Shown here: piece by piece, positions 1 through 9,405 of the stretch | How positions within the stretch are numbered: position 1 is the stretch's first letter | How the letters are laid out: each line of letters starts with the position of its first letter | Assembly: GCF_022376835.1 (NCBI RefSeq) | Contig: NZ_CP084606.1 | Location: 1,978,501-2,042,500, forward strand | Direction: 5' to 3' | Source of the DNA: Brucepastera parasyntrophica | GTDB taxonomy: Bacteria; Spirochaetota; Spirochaetia; Treponematales; Treponemataceae | DNA: 64,000 nt | Position numbers and translations under genes: made by a program | Notes under the pieces: model-generated | Seen by the model: only the letters and a program-made list of their open reading frames with translations | What the model was told of the DNA's origin: nothing | Database searches by the model: none

Positions 1-219
1 CAGAACGGGGCCTTTGAAATGCGCAAGGGAAGCGAAAGCATTGTAGAAGAAATGGTCCTGCTCCGGGATATTTCAAAAGAAGTCCATAACAGTATAACCG
101 AGGTTACGACAAGCGTTTCCGAAATCAATAAGGCTTCCGAGGATGTCCTCAATGTAGCCATTGAAACGAAGGAAAAAATCAACGATATCTCGGATAATCT
201 GAATAAACTGAAAATCTAG
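1..219 (+). CDS. Methyl-accepting chemotaxis protein, C-terminal fragment (start outside window)
   Basis: The frame is open from the first base and ends at a TAG at 217-219, giving about 72 residues of the C-terminus of a chemotaxis receptor. The segment is an amphipathic coiled coil with heptad-spaced small and hydrophobic residues, and the stretch TEVTTSVSEINKASEDV is typical of the descending helix of the MCP signalling domain beyond the CheA/CheW-binding tip. The receptor would sit in the inner membrane and signal to CheA through CheW. The sensing domain cannot be seen. A second receptor of the same class lies at 42536-44757 on the other strand. Confidence 0.8.
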   Translation, partial: QNGAFEMRKGSESIVEEMVLLRDISKEVHNSITEVTTSVSEINKASEDVLNVAIETKEKINDISDNLNKLKI

Positions 220-266
220 TTTGCGGTATTGCCGGCTGTTCATACAGCCGGCGGGAAAGGGTTTGT

Positions 267-650
267 ATGAAAATAGAGCATATCGCGTTATGGGTTTCCG
301 ATCTGGAAAAAATGCGTGAATTTTACACGCGGTATTTCAGCGGGAAGGCGAACGCCCTGTACACAAACCGGGTGAAACAGTTTCAGTCATATTTTATTAC
401 ATTTGAAGACGGCTGCCGTCTGGAATTAATGCACAGGCCCGATATCGCGGACAGGAACAAAGCCGGAATTCTTCTGGGCCCTGCCCATTTTGCCGTATCC
501 GTGGGAAACAGGGCGACTGTTGACTCCCTGACCGCGGAGCTGGAAAAAGACGGCTATGCGGTCCTTTCCGGGCCCCGGGTAACCGGCGATGGATATTATG
601 AAAGTGTTATACAGGACCCGGAAAACAATACAATAGAAATTACGGAATAG
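267..650 (+). CDS. VOC-superfamily (glyoxalase/dioxygenase-fold) protein
   Basis: A 127-residue single-domain protein of the vicinal-oxygen-chelate fold, with two beta-alpha-beta-beta-beta repeats. The four positions that carry the metal in glyoxalase I-like members are filled: His5, Glu53, His74 and Glu124, so metal binding is expected. The length is normal for the family. The substrate cannot be read from sequence; glyoxalase I, fosfomycin-type resistance and other small VOC enzymes share this pattern. The ATG follows an AAAGGG purine stretch. It lies 47 bp after the chemotaxis receptor fragment and is followed by a dispersed repeat. Confidence 0.85.
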   Translation: MKIEHIALWVSDLEKMREFYTRYFSGKANALYTNRVKQFQSYFITFEDGCRLELMHRPDIADRNKAGILLGPAHFAVSVGNRATVDSLTAELEKDGYAVLSGPRVTGDGYYESVIQDPENNTIEITE

Positions 651-667
651 TCTCTTGCTTCCATAGG

Positions 668-785
668 ATTAAAATACTCCGCCGCAGAGCAGACCTTCGG
701 TGGGATATTCGCAGGCCGCGAAAGAGGCCATTACATACCCTACAGAACCAGCCGCAGGCTGATTAAACTCTCGCCTCGAATAAAC
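668..785 (-). repeat. Dispersed intergenic element, copy 3 (minus orientation, about 117 bp)
   Basis: Read on the minus strand, this begins GTTTATTCGAGGCGAG and ends CTGCTCTGCGGCGG followed by AGTATTTTAAT. These are the same two ends found at 9579-9628, 60002-60160 and, more diverged, 25701-25768. The interior of about 75 bases is unique to this copy. It fills most of the gap between the VOC gene and the oxidoreductase. Confidence 0.7.
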
Positions 786-865
786 GGAAGAACCATGCGC
801 TTGTATTTGTGCGGACTGCGTGAAAATACTTTCCATTTTTCTTTCTATAGCCTATACTGAAAACC

Positions 866-1885
866 ATGACAGTCCAGACAGACCCCGGCCGGTCCGGAAT
901 TTCCGCCGCAATTATCGGCCTGGGAAGAATAGCGAGCCTTCTTGAGGATGATCCGCTCAGGGAAAAGCCCTGCACCCATGCAGGGGCCATTGCCGCAAAT
1001 CCGGACTGCTTCCTTGCCGCCGGAATGGATATCAGCGCCGAGCGCCGGGACCTGTTCGCCGAACGCTGGGGCTGCCCGGTATATGATAACGCGGAAACAA
1101 TGCTTGAGACCGAAAAGCCCGGGATTGTGCATATCGCGACCCATCCGGACAGCCACGAATATTATTGCGGGCTCGCGGCTTCAAGAGGCGTCCCGGTCAT
1201 TGTCTGTGAAAAGCCGGTTGCCGACACCCTGAAAGCGGCCCGCCGCATAAATTCCCTGCAAAAGCAGTATGGGGTCCGGATCATTACAAATCATGAACGC
1301 CGTTACGCGGAGGATTATGCTGCCGCAAAAAAGGTCCTGGAAGAAGGCTTTCTCGGAAGGCTGTTATCCGTGCGCTGCTGTCTGTATATGGGCGAAAAAA
1401 GACGGCTGATTGATGTTTTCTGGCATGACGGCACCCACCTCGCGGACGCCCTTATGTATCTGTGTAATTCAGGACTCCATTATGCAAAACGCCAGGGCGT
1501 TCCCCTTGATTCCCGTGAAGGTACGGCATATCTTTATGGCCGTGTTCAGCCTCCGGAGGCCGGAGCGGAAATCCCCTTTATCTTTGAACTTGGCGCGGGC
1601 CGGGACCATCTGGTCTTTGAGCTTGAGTTTTCCTGCAGCCGGGGCCTGCTGCGGATAGGAAACGGAATCTACGAAGTCTGGCAAAGCGCGGAAAGTCCCT
1701 ACGCACAGGGTTTCCGGTCGCTTGAAAAGACGGAAGACGGGTTTAAGGGAAAAAGCGGATATTTTACCAATATGCTGAAAGACGCCGTCGCCTGTGTCCG
1801 CGATCCCTCGCGGCTGCCTGTGTCCGGGGCCTCAGACGGCCTGCGTGTCATTGAATTCCTCAATTCCGTACGCAAATGGAAGTAA
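866..1885 (+). CDS. Gfo/Idh/MocA-family NAD(P)-dependent oxidoreductase
   Basis: A 339-residue two-domain dehydrogenase. The N-terminal Rossmann fold shows the dinucleotide loop GLGRIAS at residues 18-24, and the family hallmark EKPVA closes that domain near residue 118. The C-terminal alpha/beta domain includes WHDGTHLADAL, which provides active-site His/Asp residues in relatives. Members oxidise or reduce sugars, inositols or biliverdin-type substrates in the cytoplasm; the substrate here is unknown. The start is weakly defined, as there is no clear Shine-Dalgarno before the ATG at 866. It has no obvious operon partner. Confidence 0.88.
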   Translation: MTVQTDPGRSGISAAIIGLGRIASLLEDDPLREKPCTHAGAIAANPDCFLAAGMDISAERRDLFAERWGCPVYDNAETMLETEKPGIVHIATHPDSHEYYCGLAASRGVPVIVCEKPVADTLKAARRINSLQKQYGVRIITNHERRYAEDYAAAKKVLEEGFLGRLLSVRCCLYMGEKRRLIDVFWHDGTHLADALMYLCNSGLHYAKRQGVPLDSREGTAYLYGRVQPPEAGAEIPFIFELGAGRDHLVFELEFSCSRGLLRIGNGIYEVWQSAESPYAQGFRSLEKTEDGFKGKSGYFTNMLKDAVACVRDPSRLPVSGASDGLRVIEFLNSVRKWK

Positions 1886-2095
1886 CCAATAGTTGACCCC
1901 GCGCATAAAAACATGCAGAATTATTATACAAATACAGCAAACTCCTTTTGAAAAGGAATTCTGTAACAGGTATATACCGTTTTTGTTTTTAATAGTATAT
2001 TACTTTTGTAGTATTACGAAACAGATACTATCAACGGAGGCAGAATAATTACTTCTTTAACAGCAGGAATCAGTCTGGATTCCATTAAAAAGGCT

Positions 2096-2578
2096 TTGGT
2101 AAAAAAGTACATGAATTGTGTGGGCGATCTGATTTTCAGCCCTGATGTCCAAAACCTTGAACACTATGCGCAGCACGGCGATATTTCCCGGCTGCGTCAT
2201 TCGCTTAATGTTTCATATTACAGTTTTCTTATATGCAGAATTTTCGGACTCCATTACAGGGACGCCGCGAGGGCGGGACTCCTGCATGACCTCTTCTTTT
2301 ATTACTGGCAGGATTTATCGCCGGAAAATACCAAAAGTCATGTCCTCCTGCATCCCCGGATCGCGCTGGAAAATGCCCGTGTAATAACAAAACTTAACCG
2401 CAGGGAAGAAGAAATCATTGCCCTGCATATGTTCCCTCTCTGCGGCAGGTTTCCCCGGTTTCTTGAAACCTATATAGTTTCTCTGGTTGATAAAATCTGC
2501 GCTTTTATGGAAGCCCTGACTTTTATCAAGCGAATACCGAGGCTTTGCCGGGTTAAAATCGCTTCCCGCAACCGGTAA
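2096..2578 (+). CDS. HD-domain phosphohydrolase-like protein (start uncertain, possible ATT start at 2048)
   Basis: An HD-superfamily protein of about 160 residues. RLRHSLNVSYYSF supplies the first His and RAGLLHDLF the His-Asp pair; a later SLVDKICAF carries the distal Asp, so a metal-dependent phosphohydrolase site looks complete. The first usable ordinary start is TTG at 2096, but it has no well-placed ribosome site. A strong GGAGG at 2036-2040 points to about 2048, where the same frame is open and reads ATT, adding 16 residues. The 5' region contains a loose inverted repeat (ATAGTAT at 1992, ATACTAT at 2025). Substrate unknown. Confidence 0.75.
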   Translation: MVKKYMNCVGDLIFSPDVQNLEHYAQHGDISRLRHSLNVSYYSFLICRIFGLHYRDAARAGLLHDLFFYYWQDLSPENTKSHVLLHPRIALENARVITKLNRREEEIIALHMFPLCGRFPRFLETYIVSLVDKICAFMEALTFIKRIPRLCRVKIASRNR

Positions 2579-2808
2579 GCGTCAGCAGTCCTGCCGCCTG
2601 AAACCTTTCCTGTCCGTATGGCAGGAAAGGGCATTATCCAAAGTTTTCCTTCACAATTTTTTGCCGCTTGCATACAACCATCCCTCATCACACCGGATAA
2701 TCCGCTGCAAACTCTTTTTTCACCATATAAAAGACTCCTTATGCCCCGCAGTTAATTGTATATAAAAAAAGACGGAATGTAGCTATTTGATATAAAAATG
2801 TTTATTAT

Positions 2809-3540
2809 ATGTGTATGATACGTAAAATATTCTTCAGTGCAACTTTTCTGTTTTTGAGTGTTCTAATAATATATGCGGAAACACTTCCTGACTGGTTTAT
2901 CGTTTTAAGAGACGCCTTATACGAGCAGGAACTTACCGCGGATGAGATTGTGCCTGTATATGAAGCGACGGTTAAAACAGCCGGCGAAACACTTACCGGG
3001 CAGGAATTGTATGTAATACTTTCCCGCTGTGAATATATGCTGGGCAGGGCCTATCAGTATGAAGAGCGCAAAAACGAAGCGGCGGCCTGCTATGAAAAAG
3101 GCATAGACTGGGCGGAAAAAGCGCTTGCGCTGAAGCCGACTTCGGAAGGGTATCAAATGCTTGCGGATAATATTTCCCAGGCCTGCGCGGTAAAATCTGT
3201 TGGCTATGCCATGGCGAACGGATTGAAGGTCGAGTCAAACGCGAAAAAAGCGCTTGAGCTTAACCCGAAAAATGCGGCCGCCCAGTATATGATTGCGGCG
3301 CGTTATGTATACGCTCCGTCCCCTTTCAACAATTTTAAGAAAGGCATAAAAATGATGGAAGATATTATTACTGAAAACGATGCGGGTATGGAAAAAGACG
3401 ACCGGTTTAATGTATACTCCGCCATAGGCTATGCCTATTTTGAACAGAAAAAGTACCAGGATGCGCGGCCCTGGCTCGAGAAGTCACTCACCGTGTATCC
3501 AACAAACAAATATGTCCAAAAAATGCTAAGTAAAACTTAA
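2809..3540 (+). CDS. Secreted TPR-repeat protein
   Basis: A 243-residue protein with an N-terminal signal peptide (hydrophobic core about residues 7-22, ending at IIYAE), followed by helical repeats. The pattern YQYEERKNEAAACYEKGIDW and the final FEQKKYQDARPWLEKSL are clear tetratricopeptide units; those between are more diverged. It is probably a periplasmic scaffold protein. Two in-frame ATGs (2809 and 2815) are possible, neither with a strong ribosome site. It lies about 15 bp upstream of the glycosyltransferase, so the two may be co-transcribed, but no function is implied by this. Confidence 0.75.
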   Translation: MCMIRKIFFSATFLFLSVLIIYAETLPDWFIVLRDALYEQELTADEIVPVYEATVKTAGETLTGQELYVILSRCEYMLGRAYQYEERKNEAAACYEKGIDWAEKALALKPTSEGYQMLADNISQACAVKSVGYAMANGLKVESNAKKALELNPKNAAAQYMIAARYVYAPSPFNNFKKGIKMMEDIITENDAGMEKDDRFNVYSAIGYAYFEQKKYQDARPWLEKSLTVYPTNKYVQKMLSKT

Positions 3541-3554
3541 AACGGGATGATGAT

Positions 3555-4699
3555 ATGCAGGGATTTATTCACATAATGGGGACATATACTGTCTCATTAT
3601 TGTTGTGCTGGCCGTTTATTTTTTTGTACTTGCCGCGGGAAATATCCTCTATATGAAAAAATTGACCAAGCCGGCAACCCGGACAGACGGCCCCCTGGTT
3701 TCCGTGCTGATTCCTGCGCGGAACGAAGAACAACTGATAGAAGCCTGCCTCAATTCCCTGCTCAACCAGAATTACCTGAACTATGAAATACTGGTACTTG
3801 ATGATAACTCTTCCGATGGGACTATGGCCATTCTGAAAAGAATGGCTTCGGAGCATTCCCGTATACGGGTATTCAAGGGCGAGCCCCTTCACGCGGACTG
3901 GTACGGGAAACCTTTTGCGCTTCAGCAGCTTTCCGCCCATGCAAAAGGTGAAATCCTGATTTTTACCGATGCCGATACCATTCACCAGCCCACATCAATT
4001 TCCTGGGCAGTAAGCAATATGGACGAGCTGAAAGCCGACTTTGTATCGGGGTATATTGGGCAGGACGTAAGGACTTTTGGTGAAAAAATGACCGTTCCCC
4101 TGATGTATTTGCTGACAGGCTTTATTGTTCCTCTTTTCTTGAACCGCCTTTCAAAGGCGTCAGTTTTTTCGACCGCGGTCGGACAGTATATCGCGGTAAA
4201 AAGTGATGTTTTCAAAAAAAACGGCGGGTATGAAGCCGTAAAGAAAAAGACAAGCGAGGACATTTATCTGGCCCGCTATATAAAGAGCCTGGGTTACAAG
4301 ACTATGTTTCTTGATATCAGCAATCAGGTCTGCTGCCGGATGTATTCCGGATATACCAACGCTGTTCATGGAATAGGTAAAAACATTTTCGATTTTTTCA
4401 ATAAGAATTCTCTGGTGCTTTTTATTGCGGTTATCGCTGTGTTCCTGTTTCTTTTATGTCCGTTTCCCCTCCTGTTTTATTTCCTGATTACGGGAAACCC
4501 GTATACAATTCCTCTCATTATTGTTAATATCCTATACACACTTGACTGGCTTATGCTGTTTATTGACCGGAAGATAACATGGTATTACGCACTGCTGTGG
4601 CCTCTTCTTTTTATCAATTTGCTGTATATGGCGGGCTGGTCGTGGTTCAGGACTGTTTCCGGAAAAGGCTTTGTCTGGAAAGAGCGTGTGGTAACCTGA
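3555..4699 (+). CDS. Membrane-bound family 2 glycosyltransferase (N-terminus likely frameshifted)
   Basis: A GT-A fold glycosyltransferase. VSVLIPARNEEQLI opens the nucleotide-binding domain, LDDNSSDGT follows, and FTDADT is the DXD-type metal site; SEDIYLARY matches the ED motif before the acceptor. One N-terminal and three or four C-terminal membrane segments place it in the inner membrane. The uninterrupted frame starts only at a GTG (3605) inside the first membrane helix with no ribosome site. An ATG at 3555 after GGGATGAT reads in another frame; restoring one G in the GGGG at 3578-3581 joins them into 381 residues. The sugar donor is unknown; the PlsC neighbour suggests glycolipid synthesis. 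Confidence 0.82.
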
Positions 4700-4758
4700 G
4701 CATTCCTTACGAATAAAAAGTTCTCTGATACTGATATTGTGTTAACTGAGGAAAATGT

Positions 4759-5516
4759 ATGCCGTATAAACGTGGACGTCCCCTGATAGACACTTCGCTG
4801 TCTTTCAGAATAGCTTCAGCCATGACCTTTTATGTGATATGGCCGATTGCCCAGGCTGTGAATTCCATGATGCATTCCACAGCCTATGAAAACAGAAAAA
4901 AATTTGCAGGAATTTCCCGCGCCGTGCTGGTCTCGAACCACACCACCTTTCTCGATCCCGTGAAGGTCAGCGGTATAGTATTGCCGAACCGTATGTGGCA
5001 TACGCTTCTTGAACCGACGGCCGAAGCTCCCGTTATAGGCACTCTTACCCGCCTCCTCGGAGGCATGCCCCTCCCTCGGGGAAAGGAAGGGCTTAAACGT
5101 TTCTATGAATCATGCGAAGAAGCGTTCCGGTACCGGCGCTTTATACATTTTTATCCGGAAGGTGAATGTTACCGGTACAATCAGAATGTTGTCGAATTCA
5201 AAACCGGCGCCTTTCTCCTGTCAGCCTACTTTGATGTTCCGGTTATCCCCTTGTTACTGTCTTTTCCGAAGGGAACTTCAAACCCTTTTCTTTTCTGGGC
5301 CGGGCCTTTCCCAGGGAAACCCTTGTTGCCCTTGATCCGGTTTATCCGTCCGAATATATTACCCGGGATGAAAACGGTGAAGTCTGTATGGATTCCGTCC
5401 GCCAGTTCGCTCTGGCTGTACAGCAGATAATCCAGGATGAGATTAATTCGCGTAATGGCTGCGGGGCTTTTTTCCGCGGAAAAATGGCCCGCATTAAGGG
5501 TATCAATACCGAATAG
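4759..5516 (+). pseudogene. plsC: 1-acyl-sn-glycerol-3-phosphate acyltransferase (PlsC family), frameshifted
   Basis: Lysophosphatidic-acid-type acyltransferase of phospholipid synthesis. The acyltransferase block NHTTFLD (catalytic His and Asp) and the acceptor-binding block FYPEGE are both present, with a hydrophobic N-terminal segment. The initial frame runs to 5430 but turns into non-homologous sequence after about 5304. The next frame continues LDPVYPSEYITRDENG to a stop at 5514-5516, a normal C-terminus. One missing G in GGG at 5302-5304 explains this and gives 252 residues, the usual family length. The gene is probably intact in the organism. Confidence 0.82.
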
Positions 5517-5670
5517 GGTTTTCGCATGAGGGCTTAATATCCCGTCCGTTAAGGGCGTGCTTGTTGATTAATACTGAAAACTGTTCCGTAAAAAGATTTC
5601 CCATGTTTTTCTCATAATAAATCACTCCTTCCGGCTGGTAAATATTTTTCACATTCAGTATAGTCTCAAT

Positions 5671-7071
5671 ATGATTAAACGAACTCACTTTGGCAGTCCC
5701 GCTTTTTACAAGTCTGCTTTGGCCATTGCAATTCCCGTAATGCTTCAGGCCCTTTTACAGAATGTTGTTTCCCTTATTGACAATTTTATGGTTGCCGGAC
5801 TTGGCGACGTAAAAATGAGCGGAGTCAATGTAACAAACCAGCTCCTGTTTATTTTCTTTGTCTCAATGAACACCATTTCCGTGGCCGGCGGAATTTTCAT
5901 GTCCCAGTATAACGGGGCAAAAGATTCGGACGGCATGCAGCAGTCTTTCCGCTTCAAATTTCATGTTTCCATGATCCTCGCCATAGTTGTGGGCCTCGCG
6001 TGCGCCTTTTTTCCGAAACAGCTCCTTGGCCTTCTGGTCAACAGAAATACCCAGAGCGCGGAAATTGTCGAGGCCGGGAGCGAGTATCTGGCACTTATTA
6101 TTTTTACCCTGATCCCTATCGGCATTTCGACAAGTATCGCTACGTCCTTCAGGGAAACAGGCAATGTAAAACCTCCCCTGGTGATTTCCGTCGCGGCCAC
6201 ACTGGTAAACACCTTTTTTAACTGGGTTTTCATTTACGGGAACCTCGGGGCTCCCCGGCTCGAAGTCAGGGGAGCGGCTATCGCGACGATAATAGCCCGC
6301 ATTGTTGAAATGGTAATATACATAGTATATATCAGGAAAACCCGTCCGCTGTTTTATTCCCGGATCAGGGATTTGTTTAAAATAAAGATAAAGCTTTTCC
6401 TGACCATTCTGCGGAAGTCGGGCCTGCTGTTTGCCTCGGAGCTTTCCTGGGTTATAATTGAAACCATTATGACAGCCGTTTACAACGGCAGGGGCGGGGC
6501 TGAAATCGTTTCCGGAATGGCGGCGGGCTGGGCCATTGCGAACCTCTTTATGCTGATTTTCGGCGGCATACATACCGCAATCGGCGTTATTGTAGGCGGC
6601 ACCCTCGGGAAAAATGAAATTGACGCTGCCCGCGATCAGGCGCGCTGGCTCAAGAACGGGGCCTTTATACTCGGCTGTTTTATCGCCCTGATAGAGTCTT
6701 TTTCAGTCCTGCTTGTCCCGCTGGTTTTCGGCAACCTGTCCGCCGATTCCAGAATTGTGACCCGCAATCTTCTCTGGATCATATCCGCATATATGCCTGT
6801 CTGGACCTACCTGAACGCCCAGTTTGCCATAGCCCGCGCGGGCGGAGACGCGATTATGGGGGCCTGGGTTGACGTAAGCGTGAATACGGTTCTTTTCCTT
6901 CCGGGGATTTTCCTGCTTGCCTGGTTTACGGATTTCGGGCCGGTCGCGATGTACGCAATTGTTAAGATTACTGATTTTGTGAAAGTTGGAGTCGCCGCCT
7001 GGCAGCTCAGCAAGGAACGATGGCTCAAAAACCTTACACTGATGGGTAAGGGTGACGAAGTAATCATGTAG
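5671..7071 (+). CDS. MATE-family multidrug/Na+ antiporter
   Basis: A 466-residue integral membrane protein with about twelve hydrophobic helices in two pseudo-repeated halves. The N-terminal IPVMLQALLQNVVSLIDNFMVAGLG is the family signature region (positions 20-45), repeated with divergence in the second half. It should extrude cationic compounds in exchange for Na+ or H+ across the inner membrane. The length is normal and no interruption is seen. It is flanked by its own intergenic regions, with a hairpin just after the stop, so it appears monocistronic. Substrate specificity cannot be predicted. Confidence 0.92.
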   Translation: MIKRTHFGSPAFYKSALAIAIPVMLQALLQNVVSLIDNFMVAGLGDVKMSGVNVTNQLLFIFFVSMNTISVAGGIFMSQYNGAKDSDGMQQSFRFKFHVSMILAIVVGLACAFFPKQLLGLLVNRNTQSAEIVEAGSEYLALIIFTLIPIGISTSIATSFRETGNVKPPLVISVAATLVNTFFNWVFIYGNLGAPRLEVRGAAIATIIARIVEMVIYIVYIRKTRPLFYSRIRDLFKIKIKLFLTILRKSGLLFASELSWVIIETIMTAVYNGRGGAEIVSGMAAGWAIANLFMLIFGGIHTAIGVIVGGTLGKNEIDAARDQARWLKNGAFILGCFIALIESFSVLLVPLVFGNLSADSRIVTRNLLWIISAYMPVWTYLNAQFAIARAGGDAIMGAWVDVSVNTVLFLPGIFLLAWFTDFGPVAMYAIVKITDFVKVGVAAWQLSKERWLKNLTLMGKGDEVIM

Positions 7072-7073
7072 CC

Positions 7074-7099
7074 GCGGAAAAGCCTGACGGTTTTTCCGC
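7074..7099. terminator. Hairpin after MATE gene
   Basis: GCGGAAAA at 7074-7081 pairs with TTTTCCGC at 7092-7099 three bases after the MATE stop codon. There is no separate U tract because the T run lies in the stem, so terminator function is likely but unproven. Confidence 0.5.
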
Positions 7100-7278
7100 A
7101 AAAAAGGGAAAAATCCGCATTTTTCGGGTTCTTTCCGGACAATTCCTCTCTAACTATTTGCGGTATTCATGAAAATATCGTATTATTAAAGGAACCCAGT
7201 GCGGTGTTTTCAATAGGACCGCACAGATTAAAGGAAGTTATATAATCAGTAAAGAACAATGATAAGGGAAACGATACT

Positions 7279-7580
7279 ATGCTGCTCCGGGTCTTCTGCG
7301 CTATTTTGATCATGACCGGCGGTGTTCTTATGACCATTACCGCCATCCGGTATAATAGCCTGATAAAATCTTCAGAAAATAAAACCAGCCGCCAGTCCAG
7401 GCATGTCCGGATTGCCGGGTTTATTTCACGTTTTATGCCCTTTATCTTTATCGTGGGATATATTGTGGGGCGCTTGATGTTCTACTGCGGGATGTAGACC
7501 CGATCTTCCTTTTTGTCGGGGTCATGTTTTTTCTCGGGGCCGTCTTTATTTTTTCCTGGTTCAAAACCAGATATATATGA
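7279..7580 (+). pseudogene. Membrane head of the hybrid sensor kinase, frameshifted
   Basis: The frame from ATG 7279 gives two hydrophobic segments (about residues 3-21 and 46-66) and stops at 7497. The adjacent frame carries on LDVLLRDVDPIFLFVGVMFF, a third membrane segment, to a TGA at 7578-7580. A missing G in GGGG at 7467-7470 restores a 100-residue three-TM unit. A second missing T in TTTTTT at 7549-7554 would fuse it directly into the kinase at 7577, giving one protein of about 700 residues. Alternatively the two are separate genes coupled by the ATGA overlap at 7577-7580. I favour a single membrane-bound kinase because this head-plus-coiled-coil layout is common in treponemal sensor proteins. 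Confidence 0.6.
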
Positions 7581-9379
7581 CAAATTCCCTGTATGAAAAA
7601 AACAGCGAGCTGCAAAAAGCCTTTAAACACATTGAAACCAGTAACAGGGATCTTCAGGCGGAAATTGAAACCAGACTCAGGGAAATCATAATGCAGGATG
7701 AACTCCTGCATACGGTAAATGATGTGGCGTCGATCCTGCTGGCGTCGGATGTGGATGAATTTGAAACCTCCCTGCAGAAATGCATGGAGATGATGGCGAC
7801 CACAGTCGGCGTTGACCGGATGTATATCTGGAAAAATCATAACAAGGACGGGCAGCTGTGCTGCACCCAGCTTTTTGAATGGTCGGAAGGCGCCGAACCC
7901 CAGCAGGGTACTGAGTATACCACCGATGTTCCCTATGTAAAGATTCCGGGCTGGATAGATACGCTCCCCTTCGGTCAGTGCATAAATGGACTGGTGAAAA
8001 ATCTTTCCCGGAAAGAACAGGAACATCTCCTTCCGCAGGGGATCGTTTCCATTCTGGTCGTGCCTGTTTTCCTCCAGGATAAATTCTGGGGATTCGTTGG
8101 TTTTGATGACTGCCACACGGAGCGCGAATTTTCCGAAGGAGAAGAAACCATACTCCGTTCCGGCAGTCTTCTTATCGCGAACGCCCTGCTGCGCAATGAA
8201 ATGACACAGAATCTTGTGCAGGCCCGCGAAGAGGCGCTGTCAAGTACCCGCGCCAAGGGAGATTTTCTGGCAAAGATGAGCCATGAAATCCGGACGCCGA
8301 TCAATGCCATCACCGGAATGGCGGCCATCGCCAGAAAAAGCGGCGATATGGACAGAATAAATGACTGCCTGGATAAAATTGACGCCGCGTCCAACCAGCT
8401 GCTCGGGCTCATTAATGACATTCTCGATATGTCAAAAATCGAAGCCGGAAAACTCGAGCTGGCCCACGAGCCGTTTAATCTCATCGCGGCAATTTATAAT
8501 ATTAAAAGCATTATAGGGGTCCGGGCCGCTGAAAAAAAACAGGATCTTATTGTGAATATTGCGCCCGATGTACCTGATGTTGTAGTCGGTGATGATATGC
8601 GATTAACCCAGGTCCTTATCAATCTCCTTTCAAATGCCGTCAAATTTACTCCGGAGCAGGGAGAAATTAAACTGACTCTCAGTCGGATTGATACCCGCGA
8701 CGCATGGGATGAACTTGAAGTAAGCGTGAGGGACAACGGGATCGGTATTTCCTCCGGCCAGCTGGAACATTTATTCAATGCCTTTGAGCAGGCCGACCGG
8801 GGGACCGCCCGGCGCTTTGGGGGGACCGGCCTTGGCCTGGCGATAACCAAGAGCATCATCGAATTGATGGACGGTGAAATATCCGTGGAAAGCACTCCCG
8901 GAGAGGGAAGCTGCTTTACCTTACGTTTCCGTATCGAACGGGGTTCTACCGATATGCTGAATCCCCGGCAGGAAGAAAAAGAAGCGGCAGTCTATCAGTT
9001 TGGGGGATATACGGCGCTCCTTGCCGAGGATATGGCCATTAACCGTGAAATTGTTATAGCCCTGCTTGAAGATACCGGTATTGAAGTTGAATGCGCCGAA
9101 AACGGCCAGCTTGCCCTTGATTTATTTGAAGCGAACCCGGAACGCTATGATATTATTTTCATGGATATACATATGCCGATTCTGGACGGATATACTGCTT
9201 CGGAAAAAATCAGGAAACTTGACAATTCCCATGCCCGGACCGTCCCTATTATTGCGATGACCGCAAATGCCTTCTCGGAGGATGTGGAACGCTGCAAAAA
9301 GGCCGGAATGAACGAGCATATCGCGAAACCGATTGACGCGGGTATACTGCTTCAGACTGTCGCGTCCTATCTCACATAA
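7577..9379 (+). CDS. Hybrid sensor histidine kinase (GAF-HisKA-HATPase-REC)
   Basis: A 600-residue two-component kinase. A coiled coil (residues 5-45) is followed by a GAF sensor domain (about 45-205), a dimerisation/phosphoacceptor helix with SHEIRTP (His236), an ATPase domain with N box NLLSNAVKF (350), DNGIG (387) and GGTGLGLAI (416), and a receiver domain whose phosphoacceptor is Asp530 in FMDIHMP. The last residues include the conserved receiver Lys in IAKPID. Phosphate would pass from His236 to Asp530; no output domain or Hpt protein is visible in the window. It probably belongs to one protein with the membrane head at 7279-7580. Confidence 0.93.
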   Translation: MTNSLYEKNSELQKAFKHIETSNRDLQAEIETRLREIIMQDELLHTVNDVASILLASDVDEFETSLQKCMEMMATTVGVDRMYIWKNHNKDGQLCCTQLFEWSEGAEPQQGTEYTTDVPYVKIPGWIDTLPFGQCINGLVKNLSRKEQEHLLPQGIVSILVVPVFLQDKFWGFVGFDDCHTEREFSEGEETILRSGSLLIANALLRNEMTQNLVQAREEALSSTRAKGDFLAKMSHEIRTPINAITGMAAIARKSGDMDRINDCLDKIDAASNQLLGLINDILDMSKIEAGKLELAHEPFNLIAAIYNIKSIIGVRAAEKKQDLIVNIAPDVPDVVVGDDMRLTQVLINLLSNAVKFTPEQGEIKLTLSRIDTRDAWDELEVSVRDNGIGISSGQLEHLFNAFEQADRGTARRFGGTGLGLAITKSIIELMDGEISVESTPGEGSCFTLRFRIERGSTDMLNPRQEEKEAAVYQFGGYTALLAEDMAINREIVIALLEDTGIEVECAENGQLALDLFEANPERYDIIFMDIHMPILDGYTASEKIRKLDNSHARTVPIIAMTANAFSEDVERCKKAGMNEHIAKPIDAGILLQTVASYLT

Positions 9380-9405
9380 TAAAATCGCGTATCTGATTTT
9401 GGATA

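Noticed and set aside
763..1156. Minus-strand frames overlapping the start of the Gfo/Idh/MocA gene
   Set aside because: They lie opposite a clear Rossmann-fold gene and show no motif.
7203..7226. GTGCGGT/ACCGCAC hairpin upstream of the sensor head as a riboswitch
   Set aside because: A 7-bp stem alone, without a conserved aptamer core or an expression platform, is too little to call.
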